The notes below the pieces were generated by a model. It saw only the letters and a program-made list of their open reading frames with translations, made no database searches and had not been told where the DNA came from. A DNA stretch of 64,000 nucleotides, from positions 27,244-91,243 of the forward strand of contig DELY01000016.1 of assembly GCA_002354655.1 (NCBI GenBank), given 5' to 3'. Positions 44,908 to 53,595 of this stretch are shown piece by piece. Positions within the stretch are counted from its first letter, which is position 1; each line of letters begins with the position of its first letter. Made by a program: the position numbers and the translations under genes. Origin of the DNA: Pseudomonas sp. UBA2684 (GTDB lineage Bacteria; Pseudomonadota; Gammaproteobacteria; Pseudomonadales; Pseudomonadaceae).

Positions 44908-45934
44908 GCCGTTGTCGCGTCTGGCCCACTGGCGACGCTGGTGGGCCACGCCGTTGATCGGCTTGGTCGGCGGTTACCTGGCCAGCCTGATCGGCTGGCC
45001 GTTGCCGTGGATCATCGGCTCGCTGCTGGCGGTGATCGCCGCGCGTTGCAGCGGCTGGCTGGTCAGCGAAGTGCCGGGGGGGCGGCAAACCGGGCAATGG
45101 ATCGTATCCAGTGCGATTGGCCTGCACTTCACCAGCGAGGTGATGGGTGAGCTGAGCAGTCACTTCGGGGTCATCCTCGCCGGTGCTTTCGCCACCCTGC
45201 TGTTGAGCCTGATCGGCATTGCCGTGCTGCTGCGCGGCGGAACCGACCGTGCCACCGCGTTCTTTTCCAGCATGCCAGGCGGCGCCAGCGAGATGGTCAA
45301 TCTGGCGCAACGGCATAACGCCCAGGCCGCGCGCGTGGCCGCGGCGCACAGCCTGCGACTGTTACTGGTGGTGCTGGCGATTCCTGCGCTGTTTACCTGG
45401 AGCCTACCGCCCATCGAGCCGCCTTCACCGGCACCGGTGAGCTGGCCCTGGCTGGCGCTTCTGCTGCCGGCTGGTGCGCTGTTGGCGGTGCTCTGGGGCA
45501 AACTCAAACAACCCAACCCGTGGATGCTCGGACCGCTCACGGTGTGCGCCGTGGCCAGCGTGACCTTCGACCTGCACCTGGGTTTGCCGGATGGCCTCGG
45601 CCAAGCCGGCCAGTGGCTGATTGGCTGCGCCCTGGGCTGCCACTTCGACCGGGCGTTTTTCCGCAGCGCGCCGGGCTTTCTCGCCCGCGTGCTGCTGTTC
45701 ACCCTGCTCGCCATGGGCTGCGCCGCGCTGCTGGCCAAGGGCCTCGGTTGGCTGGCCGCAGAGGACCAGACCTCGCTGATGCTGGGCATGATGCCCGGCG
45801 GCATCACCGAACTGTGCCTGACCGCCGAAGCCTTGCAGCTCTCGGTCGCGCTGGTCACCGCCCTGCAAGTGCTGCGGCTGTTTCTGGTGATGTTTCTCGC
45901 CGAACCGCTGTTCCGCCTCTGGCAACGCACGTAG
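44900..45934 (+). CDS. AbrB-family membrane protein
   Basis: A 344-residue inner-membrane protein with about nine to ten helices organised as two repeats; the paired motifs SSMPGGASEMVNLA (about 124-137) and GMMPGGITELCLTA (about 289-302) are hallmarks of the AbrB/YdfG-type membrane family (sometimes called ammonia monooxygenase-like, a misnomer). This is unrelated to the Bacillus AbrB regulator. Its start overlaps tctA by 8 bases, so it is translated with the transporter, as in PAO1 (PA0751). Transport role is likely but substrate unknown. Confidence 0.85.
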   Translation: MPKPLSRLAHWRRWWATPLIGLVGGYLASLIGWPLPWIIGSLLAVIAARCSGWLVSEVPGGRQTGQWIVSSAIGLHFTSEVMGELSSHFGVILAGAFATLLLSLIGIAVLLRGGTDRATAFFSSMPGGASEMVNLAQRHNAQAARVAAAHSLRLLLVVLAIPALFTWSLPPIEPPSPAPVSWPWLALLLPAGALLAVLWGKLKQPNPWMLGPLTVCAVASVTFDLHLGLPDGLGQAGQWLIGCALGCHFDRAFFRSAPGFLARVLLFTLLAMGCAALLAKGLGWLAAEDQTSLMLGMMPGGITELCLTAEALQLSVALVTALQVLRLFLVMFLAEPLFRLWQRT

Positions 45935-45986
45935 CGGCTTAAGCCGAGGCTGGGCGTCAGCCGCCACGCCTGTTACGGCCACTTTT

Positions 45987-46012
45987 AGCCCGCCTTGCGC
46001 GGGCTCTTTTTT
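45987..46012 (+). terminator. Terminator of the tct operon
   Basis: AGCCCGC and GCGGGCT around a 5-base loop, followed by C and six T residues. It lies about 50 bases after the AbrB-like gene. Confidence 0.9.
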
Positions 46013-46087
46013 AGCGGATATTTCAATCCCGCCGCAACGCCCAGGCGCTGGCGTACTCTCTGCCATTCACCTGCCGAGGCACCACCG

Positions 46088-46954
46088 ATGACCCGCCCCT
46101 ACCTGAAAGGCCTGCTGCTGGTGCTTGTCGCCAGCCTGCTGCTCAGCGCTTGCAGCCGCATTGGTCTGGCCTATCGCAACCTCGATTGGCTGGTGCCCTG
46201 GCGCCTCAACGATTACCTGAACCTGAACAGCGAGCAACAAGCCTGGCTCAAGCCACGCATCCAAAGCCACCTGACCTGGCATTGCAGCCGCGAACTGCCG
46301 CTCACCCTCGACTGGCTGCAACGCACCCAGGATCTGCTCGCCCAGCCGCAACCCAGCAGCCACCAACTGGCCGCCCAATTCGCCGAGTTCGACGTTGCGC
46401 TCAAGCGCATCGCCATCGAAATCACGCCCACCGCCAGCGAACTGCTGCAAAACCTTGAGCCGCAGCAGGTCGCCGAGCTGTATACCGCCCTCGACGAAGA
46501 CAACCTGGAAGACCGCCAAGACTTTCTCGAACCGCCGCTGGCCACTCAGATCAGCGAACGCGCCGAGCGCATGGCCGAACGCCTGCGCCCCTGGCTCGGG
46601 CGATTGAGCCCGGCGCAACAGGCGCGCATCGCCCAGTGGTCGACTGACCTGGGCGAGCAAAACCGCCTGTGGCTGGACAATCGCCTACGTTGGCAAGTGG
46701 CGTTTCGGGCGGCGCTGGACGCGCGCGGCAGCGCGGACTTCCCCGCCAGCCTGACGCGCTTGCTGCAACAACGCGAAGCCTTCTACAGCGCCGAATACCG
46801 CGCGGCCTATCCACACGCCCGACAAGCCCTGGCCGAGTTGTTCAGCGACCTGCTGAGCAGCGCCGACAGCAGCCAGCGCGAACGCCTGAGCCATCGCCTG
46901 CGCGACCTGCGCCGCGACCTCAGCGAACAGCGTTGCGCGGCCGAAGCGGTCTAA
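46088..46954 (+). CDS. DUF6279-type lipoprotein
   Basis: A 288-residue predicted lipoprotein (LLLSAC, Cys22) with a largely helical, Arg/Gln/Leu-rich body. The segment [20 protein letters not shown] (about 23-42) is typical of a conserved Pseudomonas lipoprotein family I associate with DUF6279. The start at 46088 lies just past the tct terminator; the frame upstream crosses that terminator and is not coding. Function unknown. It is convergent with ung and the 3' ends overlap by 4 bases (46951-46954). Confidence 0.82.
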   Translation: MTRPYLKGLLLVLVASLLLSACSRIGLAYRNLDWLVPWRLNDYLNLNSEQQAWLKPRIQSHLTWHCSRELPLTLDWLQRTQDLLAQPQPSSHQLAAQFAEFDVALKRIAIEITPTASELLQNLEPQQVAELYTALDEDNLEDRQDFLEPPLATQISERAERMAERLRPWLGRLSPAQQARIAQWSTDLGEQNRLWLDNRLRWQVAFRAALDARGSADFPASLTRLLQQREAFYSAEYRAAYPHARQALAELFSDLLSSADSSQRERLSHRLRDLRRDLSEQRCAAEAV

Positions 46955-47643
46955 AGCGCCGGCAAGGCCCAGTCGATTGGCGGCAAGGCGTGCTGCGCCA
47001 AGAACTTGTTGGTGCGGCTGAAGTGGCCATTACCAATAAAACCGCGGTGCGCCGACAGCGGTGACGGGTGCGGCGAGCGCAGAATCAGGTGCTTGGTTGG
47101 GTCAATCAGGCGCTCCTTGCTCTGCGCATGGCTGCCCCACAGCAGGAACACCAGACGCGGCTGATGCTGACTGACCACCTCGATCACCTTGTCGGTAAAG
47201 GTCTGCCAGCCGATCTTGGCATGGGAGCCGGCGATGCCATGCTCCACCGTCAATGAGGTGTTAAGCAGCAGCACGCCCTGCTCCGCCCAATGCTGCAGGT
47301 TGCCGTGGCCGGGAATGTCGATATTCAGGTCGCGTTTGAGCTCTTTATAGATATTCACCAGTGACGGCGGGGTTTTCACCCCAGGCTGCACCGAGAAACA
47401 CAGACCATGGGCCTGACCCGGGCCGTGGTAAGGGTCCTGGCCGATCACCACCACCTTGACCTGAGCCAACGGGGTGGAATTGAGCGCATTGAAAATCAGC
47501 GAACCGGGCGGATAAATCTGCTTACCTGCGGCCTTCTCGCTGCGCAAGAAATCCCCCAGCTCACGCATATAGGGCTTCTCGAACTCTGCATGCAGAGCAG
47601 CCTTCCAGCCGGCTTCGAGTTTGACGTTATCTGCGGCGCTCAT
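46951..47643 (-). CDS. ung: Uracil-DNA glycosylase
   Basis: Removes uracil from DNA. The 230-residue product has the catalytic Asp70 in GQDPYHG, the uracil-pocket segment [10 protein letters not shown] and the DNA-intercalating [11 protein letters not shown] loop. The start at 47643 ([10 protein letters not shown]) is used rather than one five codons earlier. Family length is normal. Its 3' end overlaps the lipoprotein gene by 4 bases. Confidence 0.97.
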   Translation of the reverse strand: MSAADNVKLEAGWKAALHAEFEKPYMRELGDFLRSEKAAGKQIYPPGSLIFNALNSTPLAQVKVVVIGQDPYHGPGQAHGLCFSVQPGVKTPPSLVNIYKELKRDLNIDIPGHGNLQHWAEQGVLLLNTSLTVEHGIAGSHAKIGWQTFTDKVIEVVSQHQPRLVFLLWGSHAQSKERLIDPTKHLILRSPHPSPLSAHRGFIGNGHFSRTNKFLAQHALPPIDWALPAL

Positions 47644-47943
47644 GCCTGAATCCTGCATATCTCAACGGAAGCGGCACGCTAAGGAAGGTGCCGGGGCAAG
47701 TCAAGGCGAGCGGTTACATACACGGCCAGCGCCAGGCGTTACGTGGGGCTATTGTATTTGCCGCAAAGGATGGCATGAGACGCGGGGGTTCCGATTTGCG
47801 GCTAGCGACCCATTGCAATCGGTGGTAACGGCAACAGCCCACCAAAAGCAGACGTGACAGGCCAGGTGCGTAGGCGCTGCGGCCGTTGGCGGTGGTGCTA
47901 GGTTATGCTGGCGGCTAGACCCGCACGCTAAAGGAGAAGGGCT

Positions 47944-48966
47944 ATGAGTGATGATGCCAAGGAAAATCCGGTTGTAACTGTCGGGCACATCGCGGCAAAA
48001 GCTGCTCTGGGTATAGTTCCTGGTGGTGGCTTTTTATCTGCAGGCTACGAGATGCTGCACCTGCTGTCTAAGGAAGTTGCTGAGCAGATTGAGCGTCGCA
48101 ACGAAAAGCGTTATCAAGAGTTCATAAGTTCACTTTTTGAAGGTGACGTCGACCCTGCTGTTACGGAAGGGCTGACAGTTAATGACTATCAAGCGCTATT
48201 GGCTGCGTGCCTTACTGATATTGAGAGCGAAAAATCCAAGGTGTATGGCGCTGCAGCCCGTGCAATTGGAAGAAAAGAAATTCCTGAAAACTATAAACGG
48301 TTCTTCATTCTAAGCATAAGCCAACTATCTCTTGATCAGTTGAACCTTATCAGGCGAGCTTATATAGCAAATACCTTTTCGTTGAAACCACCCCAGGGGG
48401 CGGGAAGTGTTCGTCAACAAGACATTCTGCGGGTTTTAGGTGGTGTAGCTGCGATCAACTACAACTCCTTGGAGTCGCATGGAGTGGTCTCCGAAAGCCT
48501 GCTCACTGAGTTCGGCTCAATGATTGTCAGAGCTTGTTTCGACGAATCTAATCTAACGCCGCAATCAATTTCAGCAAAAGAGTGGCGCCAGGAGCGCTTG
48601 GAGATTGTTTTTTGTGGTGATTCTATTGGAGCTGTTAACAGTCTCACTGATGCAGCCTGGGAACACTCATTCCGAAGTGTCAACTTTTCAATCAGCATCT
48701 TGGATCGACCGAGAATGTATGTGCCCTATCACTCTTTATTTTTGGTGATCGCTGAAGATGCGACTGGCATAGATGCGTATAAGGCTGAAATTGGTACATT
48801 AGTAAAGAATCGTAGAGTAATCGTTCTCGACTACGGGGATAACGCTGAGTTGGCATCAGAGCTTTTCCCGAACCATAAGAGGATAGGGGTTAAGAGCCTC
48901 GATGGGATGTTAGTGATGGACGTGGCGTTCGAAGCCTTGCTTGAGAATGAGCAATCAGGTGCTTAA
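47944..48966 (+). CDS. Orphan accessory protein of unknown function
   Basis: A 340-residue protein I do not recognise. It has AAGGAGAAG before the ATG and its own terminator at 49025-49056. The N-terminus holds a Gly/Ala-rich amphipathic or weakly hydrophobic helix (about 15-45, AAKAALGIVPGGGFLSAGYE) followed by a charged helical region (about 45-75). A central all-helical part follows, then an alpha/beta C-terminus (about 245-330; YHSLFLVIAEDATGID; RRVIVLDYGDNAELASE) that suggests a Rossmann-like or sensor fold. Base composition and codon use are clearly AT-richer than in the neighbours, a sign of recent transfer. The 300 bases upstream to ung carry a possible -10 (GGTTATGCT near 47901) and nothing else recognised. 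Defence, toxin or prophage-cargo roles are possible but unsupported. Confidence 0.7.
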   Translation: MSDDAKENPVVTVGHIAAKAALGIVPGGGFLSAGYEMLHLLSKEVAEQIERRNEKRYQEFISSLFEGDVDPAVTEGLTVNDYQALLAACLTDIESEKSKVYGAAARAIGRKEIPENYKRFFILSISQLSLDQLNLIRRAYIANTFSLKPPQGAGSVRQQDILRVLGGVAAINYNSLESHGVVSESLLTEFGSMIVRACFDESNLTPQSISAKEWRQERLEIVFCGDSIGAVNSLTDAAWEHSFRSVNFSISILDRPRMYVPYHSLFLVIAEDATGIDAYKAEIGTLVKNRRVIVLDYGDNAELASELFPNHKRIGVKSLDGMLVMDVAFEALLENEQSGA

Positions 48967-49024
48967 CGCATATGTGCCAATATCCCGCAGGATATACTCA
49001 TCGTGTGAAGTTGGACCCCAGTCG

Positions 49025-49056
49025 AAAGCCCGCCCACTACGTCGGGCTTTTTCTTT
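49025..49056 (+). terminator. Terminator of the orphan gene
   Basis: AAAGCCCG and CGGGCTTT around a 10-base loop, followed by TTCTTT. Confidence 0.85.
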
Positions 49057-49101
49057 GAGGTGTGATATTTTTCCTGCTCAATCACTCGGCAGGAGCAGTA
49101 C

Positions 49102-49305
49102 ATGACAATCACTGTAAAAAGGTTAGTAGGGCATGAAATACCTGAAGGCCTTCGTCATCCGTTAGTGGCTGAATTGTGGGCTGTCTCAATAAACGGCGAG
49201 GTGTATCAGTACTGCTCAACCGAGGCTGAAGCATTCGGGCTCCAAGCAGCACTGGAGGAGGCAGAGGAAGCCCGGCGGCCCAAATTCAGTGGGCCTGGCA
49301 TGTAA
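49102..49305 (+). CDS. Small hypothetical protein (67 residues)
   Basis: Encodes an acidic 67-residue protein with a beta-rich N-terminal part (AVSINGEVYQYCSTEAEAF, about 28-46) and a Glu/Ala helix near the end. GGCAGGAGCAG precedes the ATG and an intrinsic terminator follows 8 bases after the stop, which supports a real independent gene. I recognise no domain. It shares the AT-richer patch with the upstream orphan gene and may have arrived with it. Confidence 0.65.
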   Translation: MTITVKRLVGHEIPEGLRHPLVAELWAVSINGEVYQYCSTEAEAFGLQAALEEAEEARRPKFSGPGM

Positions 49306-49313
49306 GCTCAAAG

Positions 49314-49338
49314 ACCCGGCCTGCGGGCCGGGTTTTTA
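49314..49338 (+). terminator. Terminator of the 67-residue gene
   Basis: ACCCGGCC and GGCCGGGT around TGCG, followed by TTTTAA. Stem of 8 GC-rich pairs. Confidence 0.88.
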
Positions 49339-49339
49339 A

Positions 49340-49566
49340 TTTCAATCAGCTAGAAACGTCGTCGAGCAGACCGTCGTTAAATTGGATTTGCATCAGGTCA
49401 TACCCTCGTCTTTTGGTACGGTAAAACGTGAGCCCCCTAGAAGATCAGATCTGCATCCTCGGGAAATATCGAAGTTCGCCAGCCGTTAATACTGACTGCT
49501 TGGGTCACAGCGGACGTTTGGAGCAGAAAAAATAAATCTGCGCCCTCTGACCGACCAGTTTTGAAC
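49340..49566. other. Gene-free stretch, possible mobile-element relic
   Basis: About 230 bases without a supported gene between the accessory patch and the AraC gene. The sequence AAAAAATAAATCTGCGCCCT and CTGACC near 49527-49552 resembles tails seen, from memory, next to some transposase genes (AAATAAATCTGACCCC-type). No inverted repeats or transposase frame were found, so this remains a guess. Confidence 0.3.
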
Positions 49567-50448
49567 TTACCCCTGATGCAACGCCCGGTAATGACTCGGC
49601 GCCATGCCCACCACTTTGCGGAACAGCCGCGAGAAGTAGTACACGTCTTCATAACCCAACTGCTCGGCCACCTGGCGGATGCTTTGTTCGCCCTCGTCGA
49701 GCAGGCGGCAGGCGTGGGCCATTTTCAGTTGGATAAAGTCCTGGATCGGTGCATGCCCGGTGAGCGCGCGGTAGGTCTTGGCGAAGTGAAAACGCGATAG
49801 CTTGAACTGCGCGGCCAACTCGTCGAGGTTCAGCGAATCGTGCAAGTGCGCACGCATCACCGCCTGCACCGCATCCACGTCCAGCACCCGCCCGGACTTC
49901 AGGGTGGTGCGCGCCGGCAGCACCGCCAGGGAGGTCAGCAGGGCCTGCAATTGGTGCGCGGCGTGGATGAAATGTGCCAGGTTCAAGCCCTGCTTGCGCA
50001 GCCCGAGCAAAGCATCGAACTCCGCCAGCAAGCGCGGCTGTACGCCGATGCGCCACAGCGGTCCCTTGCCCAAAGGCTTGAGAAAGTCCGCCACCAACTC
50101 GCCATCGAAGTGCACCCAGTACAGGGTCCAGGGCTTGCCGGGATCGGCGCCGTAGGTATGCGCCTGGCCTTTGGGTAACAGCAGTAGATCGCCACCGCCG
50201 ATATTCAATCGTCCATCCCCGGTTTCCAACCAGCCTTGCCCGGCACGGCAATAGATCAGCAGATGATCATCCGGTAGCGGCCGGCTCATGCGATGCCCGC
50301 TGGCCTCCGGGTAAAACCCCAAGGCCAGCGGGTAGCAGCCCTGCGTCAACGGATGGCGGGCCAGCATCCGCCGCAAGCGGGGCGGCGTGATAAAGCGCAC
50401 GCCGTTGGCCGGCAGCGGCCAGTTGGAGGTATCGACATAAGCGTTCAT
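49567..50448 (-). CDS. AraC-family regulator of the valine-degradation cluster
   Basis: A 293-residue AraC/XylS regulator: an N-terminal cupin-like ligand-binding domain (about 25-165, including [20 protein letters not shown]) and a C-terminal double helix-turn-helix (about 195-290; [20 protein letters not shown] and [20 protein letters not shown]). It is divergent from mmsA, 297 bases away. By position it matches PA0748, and by logic resembles MmsR, the activator of mmsAB; control of the downstream cluster is inferred. The ATG at 50448 follows GGAG; an in-frame GTG lies two codons before. Confidence 0.88.
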   Translation of the reverse strand: MNAYVDTSNWPLPANGVRFITPPRLRRMLARHPLTQGCYPLALGFYPEASGHRMSRPLPDDHLLIYCRAGQGWLETGDGRLNIGGGDLLLLPKGQAHTYGADPGKPWTLYWVHFDGELVADFLKPLGKGPLWRIGVQPRLLAEFDALLGLRKQGLNLAHFIHAAHQLQALLTSLAVLPARTTLKSGRVLDVDAVQAVMRAHLHDSLNLDELAAQFKLSRFHFAKTYRALTGHAPIQDFIQLKMAHACRLLDEGEQSIRQVAEQLGYEDVYYFSRLFRKVVGMAPSHYRALHQG

Positions 50449-50490
50449 AAACACTCCGCTAGAGCCTGTGTTTATCTACAAGGCCGGCAA

Positions 50491-50562
50491 TTTTGTAGGG
50501 CGAACATGCCGAAGGCTTGTCCGCCATCTGCGACAAAGCTTCGCTCTGTCCACCCTACAAAA
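50491..50562. repeat. Dispersed palindrome, GTAGGGTGG family
   Basis: TTTTGTAGGGCGAACATGCC on the left and TGTCCACCCTACAAAA on the right, between the AraC gene and mmsA. The flanking T and A runs would give a bidirectional terminator-like hairpin. Confidence 0.75.
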
Positions 50563-50745
50563 GCGCGCCTCATCGCCCGGATGCAGTCCGGGAGAATAGG
50601 CCAACAGATGCTATCCGCCATAGCCATTCAATCCCAAGATAGTCCATCCACCACCCAAGATCGTCAATCCACAAAGCGCTCGCGGGCAGCTATAACACTG
50701 CGAAACAACAACGGACCCCACCCCGCGGTCCACGTGGAGAACACA

Positions 50746-52239
50746 ATGGCCAAGGCAATCCCACAGTTGATCGACGGTGAATGGCGCGAAAGCCGCACCC
50801 GCGAATTTATCGAAGTCACCGACCCGGCGACCCAGGAGGTTCTGGCCCTGGCGCCCAAAGCCACCGCCGAGGAAATCGAGGCGGCGATTGCCAGCGCCAA
50901 GAGCGCTTTTCTCACCTGGCGCGAGGTACCGGTATCGGAGCGGGCGCGGGTGATGCTGCGTTACCAGCACCTGCTCAAAGAACACCATGACGAGCTGGCG
51001 GAAATCCTCGCCGGGGAAACCGGCAAGACCCTGGCCGACGCCAAGGGCGATGTCTGGCGCGGTATCGAGGTGGTCGAGCAGGCCTGCAATATCGCCAGCC
51101 TGATGATGGGCGAGACCATGGAGAACGTGGCCCGCGACATCGATACCGCCAGCTGGATTCAGCCGCTGGGCGTGTGCGTCGGCGTCACCCCGTTCAACTT
51201 CCCGGCGATGATCCCGTTGTGGATGTTTCCCCTGGCCATCGCCGCCGGCAACACCTTTATTCTCAAGCCATCCGAACAGGACCCGCTGACCCCCAATCGC
51301 CTGGCCGAGCTGTTTATCGAAGCCGGCGCGCCCAAGGGCGTGTTGCAGGTGCTGCACGGTGCCCGCGAGGTGGTCGACAGCCTGCTCACCCACCCGGATA
51401 TCCGCGCCATCTCCTTCGTCGGCTCGGTGCCGGTGGGCCAGCACATCTACCGCACCGGCACCGCCCACCTGAAACGCGTGCAGGCCTTCGCCGGGGCGAA
51501 GAACCATATGGTGATCATGCCCGACGCCAACAAGCAGCAGGTGCTGAGCAACCTGGTCGGCGCCAGCTGCGGCGCAGCCGGGCAGCGCTGCATGGCGATC
51601 AGCGTGGCGGTGTTCGTCGGCGAATCGAAGCAGTGGATCGAGGAGCTGCGGGCGCAGATGGCCGACCTGCAACCCGGCTACTGGACCGATGGCCACGCCG
51701 CCTTCGGCCCGCTGATCAGCCAGCAGGCCAAGCAGCGCGTGCTACGCCTGATCGCCGAGGGCAAGGCGGAAGGCGCCGAATGCCTGCTGGACGGCTCGCA
51801 CTGCGCGGTCGCGGGCTACCCGAACGGCAACTGGCTGGGCGCCACCCTGTTTCGCGGTGTGACCAGCAAGATGAGCCTGTACCGCGAGGAAATCTTCGGC
51901 CCGGTGCTGGTGTGCATGGAAGTCGACACCCTGGAGCAGGCCATCGAACTGGTCAACGCCAGCCCCTACGGCAACGGCACCTCGATCTTCACCCGCTCCG
52001 GCGGCGCGGCGCGGCATTATCAGCACGCGGTGGAAGTCGGCCAGGTCGGTATCAACGTACCGGTGCCGGTGCCGCTGCCGTTTTTCTCCTTCACCGGCTG
52101 GAAGGGTTCGTTCTACGGCGACCTGCACGCCTACGGCAAACAGGGCGTGCGCTTCTTCACCGAAACCAAGACGGTCACCAGCCGCTGGTTCGACGAGGAC
52201 TCTGTAGCCGGAGCGAATATGACTATTCAGTTGAAATGA
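50746..52239 (+). CDS. mmsA: Methylmalonate-semialdehyde dehydrogenase (CoA-acylating)
   Basis: Oxidises methylmalonate semialdehyde (valine) to propionyl-CoA, or malonate semialdehyde to acetyl-CoA, with CoA and NAD. The 497-residue product has the aldehyde dehydrogenase fold with [19 protein letters not shown] (about 146-164), [15 protein letters not shown] and catalytic Cys282 in [12 protein letters not shown]; the [13 protein letters not shown] motif lies near 380. The start at 50746 follows GTGGAGAA; a long upstream frame crosses the repeat and is not used. It heads the valine cluster and acts last, after MmsB. Confidence 0.93.
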   Translation: MAKAIPQLIDGEWRESRTREFIEVTDPATQEVLALAPKATAEEIEAAIASAKSAFLTWREVPVSERARVMLRYQHLLKEHHDELAEILAGETGKTLADAKGDVWRGIEVVEQACNIASLMMGETMENVARDIDTASWIQPLGVCVGVTPFNFPAMIPLWMFPLAIAAGNTFILKPSEQDPLTPNRLAELFIEAGAPKGVLQVLHGAREVVDSLLTHPDIRAISFVGSVPVGQHIYRTGTAHLKRVQAFAGAKNHMVIMPDANKQQVLSNLVGASCGAAGQRCMAISVAVFVGESKQWIEELRAQMADLQPGYWTDGHAAFGPLISQQAKQRVLRLIAEGKAEGAECLLDGSHCAVAGYPNGNWLGATLFRGVTSKMSLYREEIFGPVLVCMEVDTLEQAIELVNASPYGNGTSIFTRSGGAARHYQHAVEVGQVGINVPVPVPLPFFSFTGWKGSFYGDLHAYGKQGVRFFTETKTVTSRWFDEDSVAGANMTIQLK

Positions 52240-52341
52240 GAACGGTGTCAGCCGGTCTTAGACCAAAAGACGACCACACGAAAAACGCTAGCGGCGTAAA
52301 AAGTTCTCCGAGTTCCAACAACAAGAACAAGGAGAACTGCC

Positions 52342-53589
52342 ATGCAACGATTGACTGCCGCCCTCGCCCTCTGGGCTGGGCTTACTGCCTGTGCACAGGC
52401 GGCTGAGCCGATTACCCTCGGCCTCAACTACCCGCGCACCGGCCCGTATAAGGAAGAAGGATTGGCACAGATGCGCGGAGCCTTGCTGGCCATCGACGAG
52501 CTCAACGCCCAGGGCGGCGTACTCGGGCGGGCGCTGCGCCTGTCCAGCAAGGACACCGCTTCGCGTCCGGCCAAGGCGGTGAAGAACGTCGACAAGCTGG
52601 CCAACGAAGGCGCGGCCATGCTGTTTGGCGGATCAAGCAGCGCGGTGGCCATCGCTTCCGGCAAGCGCGCAGCCGAACATGGGCTGCTGTATTTCGGCAC
52701 CCTCACCTACTCCAACGACACCACCGGCAAGGACGGCCACCGCTATATGTTCCGCGAGTGCAACAACGCCTGGATGAGCGCGCGGGTACTCGGCCAATAC
52801 CTGAGCAAGAACCTGCCGAACAAGCGCTACTTCTATGTCACCTCCGACTACACCTGGGGCCACACCACGGAAAGCTCGTTGCGCCAGACCACCGGCAGCG
52901 AAGACGCCGGCCAGCATCCGGGACTCAAGGTGACCTTCCCCGGCGCGCGCCTGGCCGATTATCAGGATGCCCTGACCCAGGCCGCGTCCAGCAACGCCGA
53001 AGTGCTGGCCCTGGTGCTGTTCGGCGAAGACCTGGTGCGTGCCATGCGCATCGCCAAGGACCTGGGCCTGACCAAGCGCATGCAGATCGTTGCGCCCAAC
53101 CTGACCCAGAGCATGGTCGAGCAAGGCGGCCCCGGCTTGATGGAGGGGGTGATCGGCACCGAGCCCTGGACCTGGCGCGTACCGGCGCTGGAGAAATCCG
53201 TGCGCGGCGAAGCCTTCGTCAAAACCTTCAGCCAACGCTACGCGATGTACCCGTCCAGCTCCGCCGCGTCGGCCTACAGCATCGTCTATCAATGGGCCGA
53301 TGCCGCCAAACGCGCGGACAGCCTGGACAGCGAAGCGCTGATCAAGGCCCTGGAAGGTCACCAGTATCAGCTGCTCAAAGACCCACAAACCTGGCGCGCC
53401 TTCGACCACCAGAACCTGCAGACGGTGTATGCCGTCAAAGTCAAAGCACGCGCCGAGGTGCTGAAAGACCCGCTCAAGCAAGACTACTTTGAAATCGTCG
53501 ATCGCCTCGACGCCACCCAAGCGGCTCCCAGCCTCGCCGAATGGCAGGCCGAACGACGCGCCGCCGGGCAACCCCTGACCCTGCAATGA
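52342..53589 (+). CDS. ABC-type branched-chain amino-acid/amide-binding protein
   Basis: A 415-residue periplasmic binding protein (signal peptide about 1-20, CAQAAEPI) of the Leu/Ile/Val-binding family: ITLGLNYPRTGPYKEEGLAQ (about 23-42) and GGSSSAVAIASGKRAAEHG are typical of Peripla_BP_6. AAGGAG precedes the start, and the acyl-CoA dehydrogenase begins 6 bases after it, so it is co-translated with catabolic enzymes. No permease or ATPase gene accompanies it. Ligand unknown; the context suggests a branched-chain compound or an amide-type precursor. Confidence 0.85.
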   Translation: MQRLTAALALWAGLTACAQAAEPITLGLNYPRTGPYKEEGLAQMRGALLAIDELNAQGGVLGRALRLSSKDTASRPAKAVKNVDKLANEGAAMLFGGSSSAVAIASGKRAAEHGLLYFGTLTYSNDTTGKDGHRYMFRECNNAWMSARVLGQYLSKNLPNKRYFYVTSDYTWGHTTESSLRQTTGSEDAGQHPGLKVTFPGARLADYQDALTQAASSNAEVLALVLFGEDLVRAMRIAKDLGLTKRMQIVAPNLTQSMVEQGGPGLMEGVIGTEPWTWRVPALEKSVRGEAFVKTFSQRYAMYPSSSAASAYSIVYQWADAAKRADSLDSEALIKALEGHQYQLLKDPQTWRAFDHQNLQTVYAVKVKARAEVLKDPLKQDYFEIVDRLDATQAAPSLAEWQAERRAAGQPLTLQ

Positions 53590-53595
53590 GGACTT

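Noticed and set aside
49437-49652. A 71-codon minus-strand frame at the accessory patch edge
   Set aside because: Its first third is a shadow of the AraC gene in another frame and the rest has no start signal or recognisable domain.
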